Shown here: one piece after another, positions 7,903 through 16,965 of the stretch
Numbering within the stretch: the first letter of the stretch is position 1
Layout of the letters: every line of letters starts with the position of its first letter
Source of the DNA: a bacterium
GTDB taxonomy: Bacteria; Bacteroidota; Bacteroidia; Cytophagales; Cyclobacteriaceae
Length of the DNA: 64,000 nt
Direction of reading: 5' to 3'
Assembly (NCBI GenBank): GCA_024743255.1
Contig: JANSWY010000002.1
Location: 359,740 to 423,739 of the forward strand
Notes under the pieces: model-generated
Database searches by the model: none
What the model was told of the DNA's origin: nothing
Seen by the model: the letters and a program-made list of their open reading frames with translations, nothing else
Made by a program: the position numbers and the translations under genes

Positions 7903-9018
7903 ATGATCAACAAGAGTAAAATACTTTACCTGGATGACGAGCAAGACAATCTGGAAGTATTCAAGTTCAATTTTTTTGATGAACACGACATCTTTCTTGC
8001 AGACAACATTAGTGACGCCACCAGGATTTTATCCAATGAGGACATCCATGTCTTGATTACTGATTATGATATGCCCGAAATGACAGGAGCGGACTTTGCC
8101 GCATCCATCATTAAAGATCATCCAGATCCAGTCAGGATAGTACTTACAGCGCACAACAATTACGAGACTGTCATTGATTCAATTAACAAGGCTCGTGTAT
8201 TCCATTTTGCAACCAAGCCCTGGAAAAAGGAAGAGCTAGCCAACATTATAGAGAATGCTGAAAATTATTATCGCCTAAAACAAAAGAATGCTCAACTTCT
8301 AGAAAAACTTACAACTATCAATCATCAACTGGAAGTGGAATTGAATGAAACGAAGTACCTTGTGTCTGCAAAGAGTACAGAAATTGAGAGTTTTGAGAGA
8401 ATAACGTCACATCATCTAAAAACTCCTCTTAGATCTATTGGTACTATGGTTCAATGGTTGATCAAAGATAATATGGATCAAATGGACCAAACCGGTAAAA
8501 ACTATCTTACCATACTGGATCAAAACCTTAAAAGGATGTATGGTATGATGGATGGACTTCTTGATTACATCAAAGTTGGCATGAACAACAATTCCAAAAT
8601 CAATGGCGCTGTTGGTTCTGTATTCTCTCTGTTGGAGTCAGAATTTCCGACTCTGCAATTTCAAATACAAAGCAATTTGAATACAATAGCTATTAATCAG
8701 GATCACTTAGACAAGATGATGACTGAGCTATGTAAAAACGCAAAAGAGGCAGGTGCCAAAAACATAAAGTTAACCTTCAACAAATCTAAAAATCATTACC
8801 TCATTAACATTGAGGACGATGGAGCAGATACCGATTCGGATATGAATTCTCAAATATTTGATCTATTTTATACAAAGAATAGAGATAATAGCAAATTAGG
8901 GATCGGTCTGGCTGTTGTTAAGAAAATTGTTGATTTGAATGGTGGAACTATCCAAATCAATTCTGATAGAGACACAGGTACAGAATTCCTAATAAGGATT
9001 CCAATAACAACTGTGTGA
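7903..9018 (+). CDS. Response regulator-histidine kinase fusion (receiver first)
   Basis: A 371-residue soluble protein. A receiver at about 5-120 has LDDEQDN, phospho-site Asp54 in LITDYDMPEMTG, Thr in VLTAHN and Lys in FATKPW. A coiled coil covers about 125-160. A HisKA-like helix has His170 in SHHLKTPLRS. An ATPase domain has LCKNAKEAG as N box and LGIGLAVVKKIV as G2. The residue after the phospho-His is His instead of the usual Asp or Glu, which normally serves as general base, and the G1 box (EDDGADTD) is weak. It overlaps the next kinase gene by four bases (GTGA). It probably receives phosphate from that partner or signals with it; kinase activity is uncertain. Confidence 0.85.
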   Translation: MINKSKILYLDDEQDNLEVFKFNFFDEHDIFLADNISDATRILSNEDIHVLITDYDMPEMTGADFAASIIKDHPDPVRIVLTAHNNYETVIDSINKARVFHFATKPWKKEELANIIENAENYYRLKQKNAQLLEKLTTINHQLEVELNETKYLVSAKSTEIESFERITSHHLKTPLRSIGTMVQWLIKDNMDQMDQTGKNYLTILDQNLKRMYGMMDGLLDYIKVGMNNNSKINGAVGSVFSLLESEFPTLQFQIQSNLNTIAINQDHLDKMMTELCKNAKEAGAKNIKLTFNKSKNHYLINIEDDGADTDSDMNSQIFDLFYTKNRDNSKLGIGLAVVKKIVDLNGGTIQINSDRDTGTEFLIRIPITTV

Positions 9019-12000
9019 TAAAGAATAATGCCACATCGGTTTTTAATTACGAAAAGAGAATTTCTGAGATTACAAGTATTTTATTGTTCTCAAGTCTTTT
9101 GCTGGTTGGTATTTTCTTTCAATACGCAGATTACTATGATCACGTAGCTACAGAAACAATAATTGGATCAGTACTATTCCTGATTCCTTATCTCCTCATC
9201 AGAGCTGAGCGTGTAAAACTTGGGGCCATATTGCTTGGTTTTCTTCTACCGCTATCAATAATTACCTTATCGGTGCTTGTTAAGAATCACTTCATAGATC
9301 AAGGTGCAATTACTTCCAATAATTATATCTATGCCCGGCTACTATTGATTTTTGCCGCTTTAATTCCTGTATTAATTACTCCAATTACAGATAAGAAATC
9401 TCTTTTTCTAAACCTCTCTCCTACTTTTATCATAATAGCGCTATATGATCCCATACATAATTTCTTTGGTGTTGGTTTTGAGAAAACAGGTATTGAATCT
9501 TCAAATTATTATTGGATAACCAACGCGTTTTGTATTAGTGCTGCTATTCTATTGAATATTGGTGTTTTATCTCTTAAACATAGTTTAGAAAAGTATATCA
9601 GCAGATTTAGGACCATTGCGTCAGACTACATCAAATTTTTTGATTCCGCACACGACCCCATATTGATTATTACCCTGGATGATGAAATAATATTAAATGC
9701 CAATGATAGAGCAACAAAACTGTATGGCTTTAGCAAGGAGGAATTGATTGGTAAATCAATGAAAGATCTTACTGTTGACATTCCAAAAGGCAAAAAACTA
9801 ATTGCAGAGATCATCGAAAAGTCAAGCTCAAGTGGTGTAAAAACAGAACATTATAATAGAAGTGGCAAGAAACTATTAATTGAAAGTAATGCTTCAATAA
9901 TTGACTACAGAGGGCAGAAAGTACTATTGTGTATCAATAGAGACGTAACTGAGGAAAAACAAAAAGAGTACAACCTTAATAAGGCCAAAGAGCTGGCCCA
10001 ATTCGGTTTCTGGGAATTCAACCTGCAAACCAGAGATATCACCTGGTCCGAGCAGTGTCTGATGAACTTCGGCTTAAATCAAGATGACAATTTGGAGTAT
10101 GAAAAGCTTTTGAAAATAGTCTCAAAGGAAGATCACCCAATTATCGAGAAGATTTTTGTCACTCACTCGCTGGAAAATGGAGCCGTTAGTCATGAGATCA
10201 GAATCATTACTGATGATCAAAAAGTGAAATACATCCAGATGATGGCTGAATTGGATATTAATTTCACTGGGGAACCGACAAGGATCATTGGAAACACTAT
10301 GGATATCACGGCGCTTAGGGAGACCCAAAACGCACTGGCTTATTTGGAGGATTCTCTTCATGTTGGAACCTATAAATATGATGGAAATACTGGTTTATTT
10401 TATGTGTCGGATACTGTTTACAACATTTTCAATCGTCCAACTGAATATCAAACAACAAACTTTGATGGCTTCATCAAATATGTCCATCCTGAGGACAAAG
10501 AGTATGTAATTGAAACATTCAAGGATCACCAACTAAACCAAAAGGAGTTTGGAGTTAACTTCAGAGTAATTACTGAAGATCAAATTACAAAGTATCTCCT
10601 GGTATATGGAAAAGGAGTTTATGATCATACTGGCAAGCTTGTAGAAACTCTGGGTACCGTTATGGATATCACAGAAAACCGGAAGTTGGAGTTGGCGAAA
10701 TTAAAGAATGAACAATTCCTCCAAACGGTATTTGACAATATCCCAAATCTTGTATTTATCAAAAATGCTGAGGATCTAAAGTTTGCTGAAGTCAATAAAG
10801 CAGCAGCACAGGTAATAGGAAAAACCCGGGAAGAAATTATTGGGAGGACAGATTACGAGTTCTTTGAGAAACATATAGCCGATCAATTTACTCAAAGCGA
10901 TGAAGCGGTGTTGAACAATGGTAATGATGGTGTCACATTTGAAGAGATTGTTAAAAACGAGAAATTCCCTACGCCAAGGTTATTTAAAACTAAAAAGATC
11001 CCAATCAAGGACAAATCAGGCAAGAACCAATATATCCTTGGGATTACTGAAGATATAACAGAACAGAAAAAGGCTCTTGAAGACATCAAGCAAAGCGAAG
11101 AAAGGCTTAAAATAATTACCGAAACTGCTACAAACGGCACCTGGGAATGGGATATCACCAAAAAGGTCTTTTCATGGTCAAATACAGCAAAAGATTATTT
11201 GGGAATAGAAACGAATGAAATTGAAGATGTAGATGTAAAACTTTTCATTCACCCAGATGACTATCATAAACACATTGAAGCACTTAGAAAAAGTATTACA
11301 GATAAGAAAAACTACAGTGTCGAATTAAGGCTAAAGAGTAAACTAACAGGTAATTACACCTGGACTCAAAGTAATGGCAAATTAGTAATGGGTCAGCACG
11401 GAAACCCAATTAAAATGCTAGGGATATTTATAGATATTGAAAAAAGAAAACAGGCTGATAAACTCTTACTTGAGGGCGAAAGACTCCTTAATCAAATTAA
11501 TCAAACCGTTCCCAACCTTATATATGTATTCGATAACAAACTAAGAAAATTTGTTTTTATCAATAACAAAGCAAATGAAATTTTAGGGTACTCTACTGAT
11601 GAGTTCAAGGCATTTGACATTCATGGGTTAGCAGAACTAAGACATAAAGATGACAGAGAAAAAGTAGAAAAACATTATCGGTCTCTCAAGGACCAATTTC
11701 AGGAAGTCACTTATCGTTTCAGACATAAAAGTGGTAAATGGGTTTGGTTGGAAAGTCGCGATGTGATCTTCAGTAGAGACGATGAAGGCAATATCCATCA
11801 AATCATCGGTGCTGTCACTGATGTCACGGAAAAGCAAAACTACCAACTGGAAATGGAATCAGTAAACAACGAACTAAGGTTGTTCAGGCATGCACTCGAT
11901 GTTTCCTCCCTTGTTTCATTCACCGATAAGGATGGCAAAATCACTTATGTGAATGATAAAATGGCTTCCATGTTTGGGTTTGAGCGACAGGAGCTTGTTG

Positions 12001-12920
12001 GAAAGGATCACAGAGAAATCAAATCAGGAGAACATAGTAAGGAGTTTATTAGTGATCTGTGGAGGACAATTCAAAAAGGTGAAATCTGGAATGACATCAT
12101 GCTTAATAAATCCAAGTCTGGTAAGAAGTACTGGCTTGACACGTTTATTATCCCTCAACTTAATAGTAAAAATGAGGTAATACGTTATTTGTCAGTTCGC
12201 CATGATGTTACTCCTTTGAAAGATGTTGAAGCAAGCCTGGAAAGTAAGAATAGAGAGCTGGATGAATTTGTTTATATCGTTTCTCATGATCTAAAAGCAC
12301 CTTTAAGAGGTATAAATAACCTTGTGCATTGGATCTCGGAAGACTCAAAGGAGGAGAACCCTCAAGTACTTAGAAACATTGAGTTACTAAAAAATCGAAT
12401 ATCAAGGCTTGATCGATTTATTAATGGTTTATTGGATTATTCCAGAATTGGAAGAGAAGTATTGAGAACTGAAAAGGTTGACACCTATTCACTTGTCTCC
12501 GATCTGGCTTCTCTGCTTGTACAAATGGAAGAGAATGTCCAACTGGAAATCAACCCGAAACTTCCGGAGATAGATGGTTATAGAATATTTCTGACACAAG
12601 TTTTCAACAATCTCATTTCCAATGCCATCAAGCATAATGAATCTGATGAAAAACGTGTTAAAATTGACTTCAGAAGTGAAGGAACTAATATTATTTTTAG
12701 TGTTGCTGATAATGGCTCTGGAATTCCTGATTCTGCTGGTGAGAAAATCTTTCAAATCTTTCAAACTGCGGTTTCCAAAGACAAAAAAGAAAACACTGGA
12801 ATTGGCCTATCCATTGTGAATAAGATTGTAAATGAAATGAATGGAAAAATCTGGTATGAAAATAACACCTCGAATAATGGGTGTACATTTTACCTGGAGC
12901 TTCCATTAGTTGTAGATTAA
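9015..12920 (+). CDS. Membrane-bound sensor histidine kinase with seven PAS domains
   Basis: A 1301-residue kinase. Six predicted membrane helices cover about 19-187. Seven consecutive PAS/PAC units follow at roughly 205-315, 318-435, 440-560, 570-690, 700-815, 825-945 and 955-1075; each ends in a (M/R/E/T/H)D(I/V)T-type PAC motif. HisKA at about 1090-1150 has IVSHDLKAPLRG. The ATPase domain to 1298 has NNLISNAIKHN, DNGSGIPD and TGIGLSIVNKIV. The start is a GTG inside the stop of the receiver-kinase gene, and a receiver gene starts two bases after its stop, so these form one operon. PAS units of this kind bind small ligands or cofactors; which ones cannot be read here. Confidence 0.93.
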   Translation: MIKNNATSVFNYEKRISEITSILLFSSLLLVGIFFQYADYYDHVATETIIGSVLFLIPYLLIRAERVKLGAILLGFLLPLSIITLSVLVKNHFIDQGAITSNNYIYARLLLIFAALIPVLITPITDKKSLFLNLSPTFIIIALYDPIHNFFGVGFEKTGIESSNYYWITNAFCISAAILLNIGVLSLKHSLEKYISRFRTIASDYIKFFDSAHDPILIITLDDEIILNANDRATKLYGFSKEELIGKSMKDLTVDIPKGKKLIAEIIEKSSSSGVKTEHYNRSGKKLLIESNASIIDYRGQKVLLCINRDVTEEKQKEYNLNKAKELAQFGFWEFNLQTRDITWSEQCLMNFGLNQDDNLEYEKLLKIVSKEDHPIIEKIFVTHSLENGAVSHEIRIITDDQKVKYIQMMAELDINFTGEPTRIIGNTMDITALRETQNALAYLEDSLHVGTYKYDGNTGLFYVSDTVYNIFNRPTEYQTTNFDGFIKYVHPEDKEYVIETFKDHQLNQKEFGVNFRVITEDQITKYLLVYGKGVYDHTGKLVETLGTVMDITENRKLELAKLKNEQFLQTVFDNIPNLVFIKNAEDLKFAEVNKAAAQVIGKTREEIIGRTDYEFFEKHIADQFTQSDEAVLNNGNDGVTFEEIVKNEKFPTPRLFKTKKIPIKDKSGKNQYILGITEDITEQKKALEDIKQSEERLKIITETATNGTWEWDITKKVFSWSNTAKDYLGIETNEIEDVDVKLFIHPDDYHKHIEALRKSITDKKNYSVELRLKSKLTGNYTWTQSNGKLVMGQHGNPIKMLGIFIDIEKRKQADKLLLEGERLLNQINQTVPNLIYVFDNKLRKFVFINNKANEILGYSTDEFKAFDIHGLAELRHKDDREKVEKHYRSLKDQFQEVTYRFRHKSGKWVWLESRDVIFSRDDEGNIHQIIGAVTDVTEKQNYQLEMESVNNELRLFRHALDVSSLVSFTDKDGKITYVNDKMASMFGFERQELVGKDHREIKSGEHSKEFISDLWRTIQKGEIWNDIMLNKSKSGKKYWLDTFIIPQLNSKNEVIRYLSVRHDVTPLKDVEASLESKNRELDEFVYIVSHDLKAPLRGINNLVHWISEDSKEENPQVLRNIELLKNRISRLDRFINGLLDYSRIGREVLRTEKVDTYSLVSDLASLLVQMEENVQLEINPKLPEIDGYRIFLTQVFNNLISNAIKHNESDEKRVKIDFRSEGTNIIFSVADNGSGIPDSAGEKIFQIFQTAVSKDKKENTGIGLSIVNKIVNEMNGKIWYENNTSNNGCTFYLELPLVVD

Positions 12921-12922
12921 AC

Positions 12923-13336
12923 ATGGGGTATATGAAAGAATTAATCGTAATAGAAGATGATGAAGTGGATTTGATGACTATTCAAAGGTCTCTTAAGGAT
13001 CTTGGAAAAGATGTTCCTGTTACACATTTTGAAAATGGTTTGGAAGCAATGGAATATTTGCAAAGCAATAACAATCGCAATTCCAGGATCATTCTGCTCG
13101 ATATCAATACTCCAGTGATGAATGGTATTGAATTCCTTGAAAAACGGCTTACTACTCCAGAACTTGCTCTAATTCCTGTTATTGTCATGACTACATCAAG
13201 AAATGACAGTGACAAATTACAATGCTACGAGAGATTTTCAACTTCCTATTTTGTAAAGCCAGTAGACTATCCGGAGTTTGTTAAGATAATTGACACCATC
13301 ACTGAATATTGGGAGCGTGCTGAACTAATTGGGTGA
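12923..13336 (+). CDS. Small response regulator, Rcp1-like receiver
   Basis: A 137-residue receiver domain. It has ELIVIEDDEVDLM at the start, HFENGLEAMEYL as in Rcp1-type regulators, phospho-site Asp60 in ILLDINTPVMNG, Thr in IVMTTSRND and Lys in YFVKPVDY. Rcp1-type receivers usually pair with PAS- or phytochrome-type kinases, which fits the seven-PAS kinase directly upstream. I chose ATG 12923, two bases after the kinase stop; ATG 12932 is also possible, and a longer GTG frame starting inside the kinase gene is unlikely. No output domain is present. Confidence 0.9.
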   Translation: MGYMKELIVIEDDEVDLMTIQRSLKDLGKDVPVTHFENGLEAMEYLQSNNNRNSRIILLDINTPVMNGIEFLEKRLTTPELALIPVIVMTTSRNDSDKLQCYERFSTSYFVKPVDYPEFVKIIDTITEYWERAELIG

Positions 13337-13440
13337 AAATGAGTTAGATATCTGATGAAGTTATTCTAAATATTTTTTGGTATATTTAGGATAACCGTCA
13401 AACCTATTTGACAAAACACTTAAGCTAAATTGCTTAGTCT

Positions 13441-14235
13441 ATGGACTTATATACAACCACCTCAATCTTAATCGCAGAAGACGATGAAATTGATATGATG
13501 GCACTTGAAAGGGCAATAAACAAAATGCCTGATAAAGTAATCCATCGAGCATCATCATTTGAAGAGGCCCAGGAGGTTTTGACCAAAGAAAAATTGGACC
13601 TGTTTATAACAGATTATTTTCTGGGAGATGGCGAAGCTATAGACCTTCTAAAGACAACTCAGGTACCTACGATTTTCATTACTGGCTCAAATCAAATTGA
13701 CTTAGCAGTAGCAGCAATGAAAGCAGGTGCACGCGATTATCTCATTAAAGATGTAGAAGCAAAGTACCTCGATCTATTGCCGATTGTGATCAAAAGAATT
13801 GAAGGTAATATTCGTAATCAAAGAAAACTACTGTCACTGCAGGCTCAGTTTCAAAGTATGATTGAGAATACCACTGACATGGTTGCAATTTTAAACAACG
13901 AAAATTCCTTTGAATACATCAACTATTCCTGGGAACATAAATCGGGCTATGACTTGAAGTCATTGAGTGACCAGGAACTTGACTTTCAATCATTCTTTCA
14001 GCAAGATGCCATTACAGCATTAGAGGAATTGGACAACAATGGAGGAAGTACAGATTTGGAGACAAAGTTTCTAGACAAAAACGGCACAGAACACTTAGTA
14101 AAATTACATATATCAAGAAATGAAGATGAAAGTGGCATAAAAACGCACTTGATTCTGACAGACATCTCCCGTAAGCGAGCTCTGGAAGGGGAAATAGTCA
14201 ATATTTTAAATAATAGCGTAAAGGGAGACTATTAA
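13441..14235 (+). CDS. Receiver-PAS protein without kinase domain
   Basis: A 264-residue protein. The receiver at about 7-125 has LIAEDDEIDMM, phospho-site Asp58 in FITDYFLGDGEA, Thr in IFITGSNQ and Lys in DYLIKDVEA. A PAS domain at about 138-255 has MIENTTDMVAIL and ends in LILTDISRKRALEGE. Such a pair usually precedes a kinase or cyclase domain, but here the protein stops cleanly at 264 with no sign of a truncated downstream domain. It is probably the last gene of the phosphorelay group (104-base gap after the Rcp1-like gene), and a strong terminator follows. It may act as a phosphate sink or as an adaptor binding through PAS. Confidence 0.85.
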   Translation: MDLYTTTSILIAEDDEIDMMALERAINKMPDKVIHRASSFEEAQEVLTKEKLDLFITDYFLGDGEAIDLLKTTQVPTIFITGSNQIDLAVAAMKAGARDYLIKDVEAKYLDLLPIVIKRIEGNIRNQRKLLSLQAQFQSMIENTTDMVAILNNENSFEYINYSWEHKSGYDLKSLSDQELDFQSFFQQDAITALEELDNNGGSTDLETKFLDKNGTEHLVKLHISRNEDESGIKTHLILTDISRKRALEGEIVNILNNSVKGDY

Positions 14236-14267
14236 ATCAACTTTATTCAGTTACGATGGAAATTAAT

Positions 14268-14302
14268 GAAAAGCCACCTTCGGATTACGAGGTGGCTTTT
14301 TC
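14268..14302 (+). terminator. Rho-independent terminator after the phosphorelay genes
   Basis: A perfect 10-bp stem (AAAGCCACCT at 14270-14279, AGGTGGCTTT at 14290-14299) with a 10-base loop, followed by T's. It lies 35 bases after the receiver-PAS stop codon. Confidence 0.85.
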
Positions 14303-14307
14303 AACTC

Positions 14308-14337
14308 AAAAAAAGATCAGTAGCTCTGTACTACTGA
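14308..14337 (-). terminator. Rho-independent terminator of the permease gene
   Basis: The stem is TCAGTAG (14317-14323) and CTACTGA (14331-14337), with a 7-base loop. On the minus strand it is followed by TC and seven T's. It lies about 48 bases beyond the stop of the FtsX/MacB-like gene and faces the plus-strand terminator next to it. Confidence 0.75.
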
Positions 14338-14384
14338 AGAGCCTAAAGTGAACATAATTGGCCCCTTATGAACTAGTGAAATCA

Positions 14385-16766
14385 CTATTCATCTCTTAAT
14401 GACATAACCGGGTTTTCTTTGGCAGCCCTGAATACAATTGATCCAGTGGTAAGAATTCCCATTCCACTTATCAGCAAAACGGATAACACAAGCGTGATTG
14501 GTCCAATATTGATATGATAAGCATAAATTTCATCTAGCAGTATGGTACAAAGAAAATATCCTCCAACTGCACCAAACACTCCTGCTATTACAAGCAAGAT
14601 TGAAAAGCTCCTACTTAATAACTTAACAATGTTAGACACAGAAGCCCCTAGTGCTTTTCGAATTCCTATCTCTTTTATTCGTTTTCTTACGTTTAATGAT
14701 GCTAATGCGAAGATTCCAGATACAGATAATAAGCCACCAAGAATTGTTAAGAATATAAAAATCTTCTTCAGGTTCGCATTTGTTCCTCTTATATCTCCCA
14801 ACATCATATCCTCCTGATATTGACTGTCAAATGGTTTTGTTGGAAATTCTTCTTTCCATGCTTCTTCAAGAAAATCCTGAACTTCAGTTAAGTCGCCATT
14901 TTCAGCTCTAACAAGCATTAAATGAAACTCATTAGGTTTTGCGATGTAAAAGACAAACGGTTCTGGCTCCTTGCTTCTGAATAAATTATCAACATGGTTT
15001 TCAATTACACCAACAATCTTCATCTTAACATCACGGATTTCAACAGCTGTATTGATTGGATTTTCTAATTCAACCATTTTCACGAAAGCCTCATTTACGA
15101 CAACTGATTTAGTCAAATCCTGAGTGTAATCAGTATTGAGGAATCTTCCCTGAACCAATTTTAACCCCATTGTTTCAAAGAACTGCTCCCCCACTTCTAT
15201 ATGCAGTGCCTGATATTCTGTAGTATCCACTTTTGTAGGGAAGTAATAACTGCTCCAGCCTAATTGATGATGAGTGATTGAAGTATTGAGCACTTTAGGG
15301 TTTCTGTTGGCTCTTGTTTTCATCACCTCATATTCCTCAGTGCTTTGAATGTTGATGGTAAGTACTTTATCCTTATCAAAACCAAAATCAATGCTTTCCT
15401 GATACTTAGTGTTTTGTGTGAATACAATTCCATTTACCAGAACAATCACTGATATAGCGAACTGCATTGCTACTAAACCTCGGGTGAATATATTAGTCCC
15501 CTTTTGTTTTGCATTTCCTTTCAACAGGTTTACAGGTTTGTATTTACTATTGTGAAGTGCGGGATATAATCCTGCAAGAAGAGCTGAGATAACCACCAAC
15601 ATTAACAAAGCAAAAATTAGGTTCAACCCATTTAGATCTTCCAATCCATAAGGCAAAGTCCACATATCGGCAAATGCCGGCACAATAAACCTTGACATAA
15701 TTACACCTGCTATCAATGCCAGAATTATAGTAATTATCATTTCAAAAATGAATTGTGTAATCACATTCGCCCTTGAGGCCCCTACCACTTTTCGAATTCC
15801 AACTTCTTTGAACCTTTTGGTAGTTATTGCAATCGAAGTATTTGTAAGATTGAAGCAAGCGATCATTAGTATCATACCAGCCATTGTTGTAAACACTATA
15901 AGTGGCACAATGCTTAACCTTAGATTGATCTGACTCCAATTAATTTCTTCTTCATTGAAGTTTGAATTGAAACTATGCAGTTCATAATACTGCACATTCT
16001 GATCCTTTTTCTTCTCGTTTCTTAAGGCAACATAGTCATCAAACAACTCTGTCATTGAAGCTACATCCACTCCTGCCTTAGTTTGAATGAATAATGCCGG
16101 ATCTCTCCAATCTCCCCAATCAGTACTTGGTAGATTGTATATATCCATGAAATGCTCCATTCTGAGCATTATATCAAAGGTAAGTGAACTATTTAACGGA
16201 ACATCTTGAATAACAGCTCCCACTTTTAAGCTAACCTCATATTGGTTTGAAAAATTGAAGGTCAGCACTTTGCCAATGGGATTTTCATCTGCAAAGTATT
16301 TTTTGGCCATCTTCTGATTAAGCACAATTGTATTTTGGTCTTTGAAAGAATTCAAATCGCCCTTATGCAATGTAAAATCAAACATTTCATAGAAAGTACT
16401 GTCAGCAAACACAACTCCTTCTCCAAACGCTTTCTCGCCATATCTCACATATCCTCCATCATTCCAATATCTCGTGTATTTTTCGATACCAGGAAAGCTA
16501 CTTGCAACAGTGGGACCAAAATTAACAGGAGCATTAATGTGTTGTCCGGGTTGACCATCGGGGTTCAAATAATGAGTGTGTATTCTGTAGGTCCTGTCAA
16601 TTTTTTCGCCCTTGAAGGCCTCATCAAATTCGATGTTATAGGCTAATAGTAAGTAAGCGGTAATACAACAAGCAATTGCAATACCCAGCCCAAAGGTGTT
16701 TATCAAAACATAACTTTTGTTTTTTCCTAGACTCCTCAGAGCTACTTTGAAGTAATTTTTAAGCAT
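14385..16766 (-). CDS. ABC-type permease, FtsX/MacB family
   Basis: A 793-residue membrane protein of the large Bacteroidota FtsX-like permease group. An N-terminal membrane helix (VLINTFGLGIAIACC) is followed by a MacB-type periplasmic domain to about 235, then an FtsX domain at about 285-400 containing KEVGIRKVVGASRANVI. A second periplasmic part and a second FtsX domain near 670-785 follow, the latter with KEIGIRKALGASVSNIV. The duplicated (R/K)EIGIRKxxGAS motif is the ATPase-coupling helix. No ATP-binding partner is adjacent, which is common for these orphan permeases. They are thought to act in lipoprotein, peptide or stress-related export, but the substrate cannot be told. It is a single-gene unit with its own terminator. 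Confidence 0.9.
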   Translation of the reverse strand: MLKNYFKVALRSLGKNKSYVLINTFGLGIAIACCITAYLLLAYNIEFDEAFKGEKIDRTYRIHTHYLNPDGQPGQHINAPVNFGPTVASSFPGIEKYTRYWNDGGYVRYGEKAFGEGVVFADSTFYEMFDFTLHKGDLNSFKDQNTIVLNQKMAKKYFADENPIGKVLTFNFSNQYEVSLKVGAVIQDVPLNSSLTFDIMLRMEHFMDIYNLPSTDWGDWRDPALFIQTKAGVDVASMTELFDDYVALRNEKKKDQNVQYYELHSFNSNFNEEEINWSQINLRLSIVPLIVFTTMAGMILMIACFNLTNTSIAITTKRFKEVGIRKVVGASRANVITQFIFEMIITIILALIAGVIMSRFIVPAFADMWTLPYGLEDLNGLNLIFALLMLVVISALLAGLYPALHNSKYKPVNLLKGNAKQKGTNIFTRGLVAMQFAISVIVLVNGIVFTQNTKYQESIDFGFDKDKVLTINIQSTEEYEVMKTRANRNPKVLNTSITHHQLGWSSYYFPTKVDTTEYQALHIEVGEQFFETMGLKLVQGRFLNTDYTQDLTKSVVVNEAFVKMVELENPINTAVEIRDVKMKIVGVIENHVDNLFRSKEPEPFVFYIAKPNEFHLMLVRAENGDLTEVQDFLEEAWKEEFPTKPFDSQYQEDMMLGDIRGTNANLKKIFIFLTILGGLLSVSGIFALASLNVRKRIKEIGIRKALGASVSNIVKLLSRSFSILLVIAGVFGAVGGYFLCTILLDEIYAYHINIGPITLVLSVLLISGMGILTTGSIVFRAAKENPVMSLRDE

Positions 16767-16872
16767 AGTTTTTTGAGATTTTTGACTAACTCAATAGTAC
16801 CTTATATTATATTTCTTAATGTCATCCCCAGGTAAAAGGTTGTCACGAGATGTCAGGTTTCATCAAGTTAGG

Positions 16873-16948
16873 AGACAGAAGACCGAAGACAGCAGTGTTT
16901 TAAGGCTTCAAATTTCTTCGGTCTTCCGTCTTCCGACTTCTGTCTTTT
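16873..16948. repeat. Heptameric tandem repeats in inverted orientation
   Basis: Left part: AGACAGA AGACCGA AGACAGC (16873-16893). Right part: TTCTTCG GTCTTCC GTCTTCC GACTTCT GTCTTTT (16914-16948). The right units are largely the complement of the left ones, so the whole can fold as an imperfect hairpin. It lies just upstream of the antiporter ATG (16966). The unit GTCTTTT recurs as a perfect array at 61448-61494. Confidence 0.8.
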
Positions 16949-16965
16949 CCCCATATATTTAACCC

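Noticed and set aside
12881..12922. Longer start (GTG 12881) of the Rcp1-like receiver
   Set aside because: It lies inside the kinase coding end, and the added residues do not fit a receiver; ATG 12923 follows the kinase stop directly.
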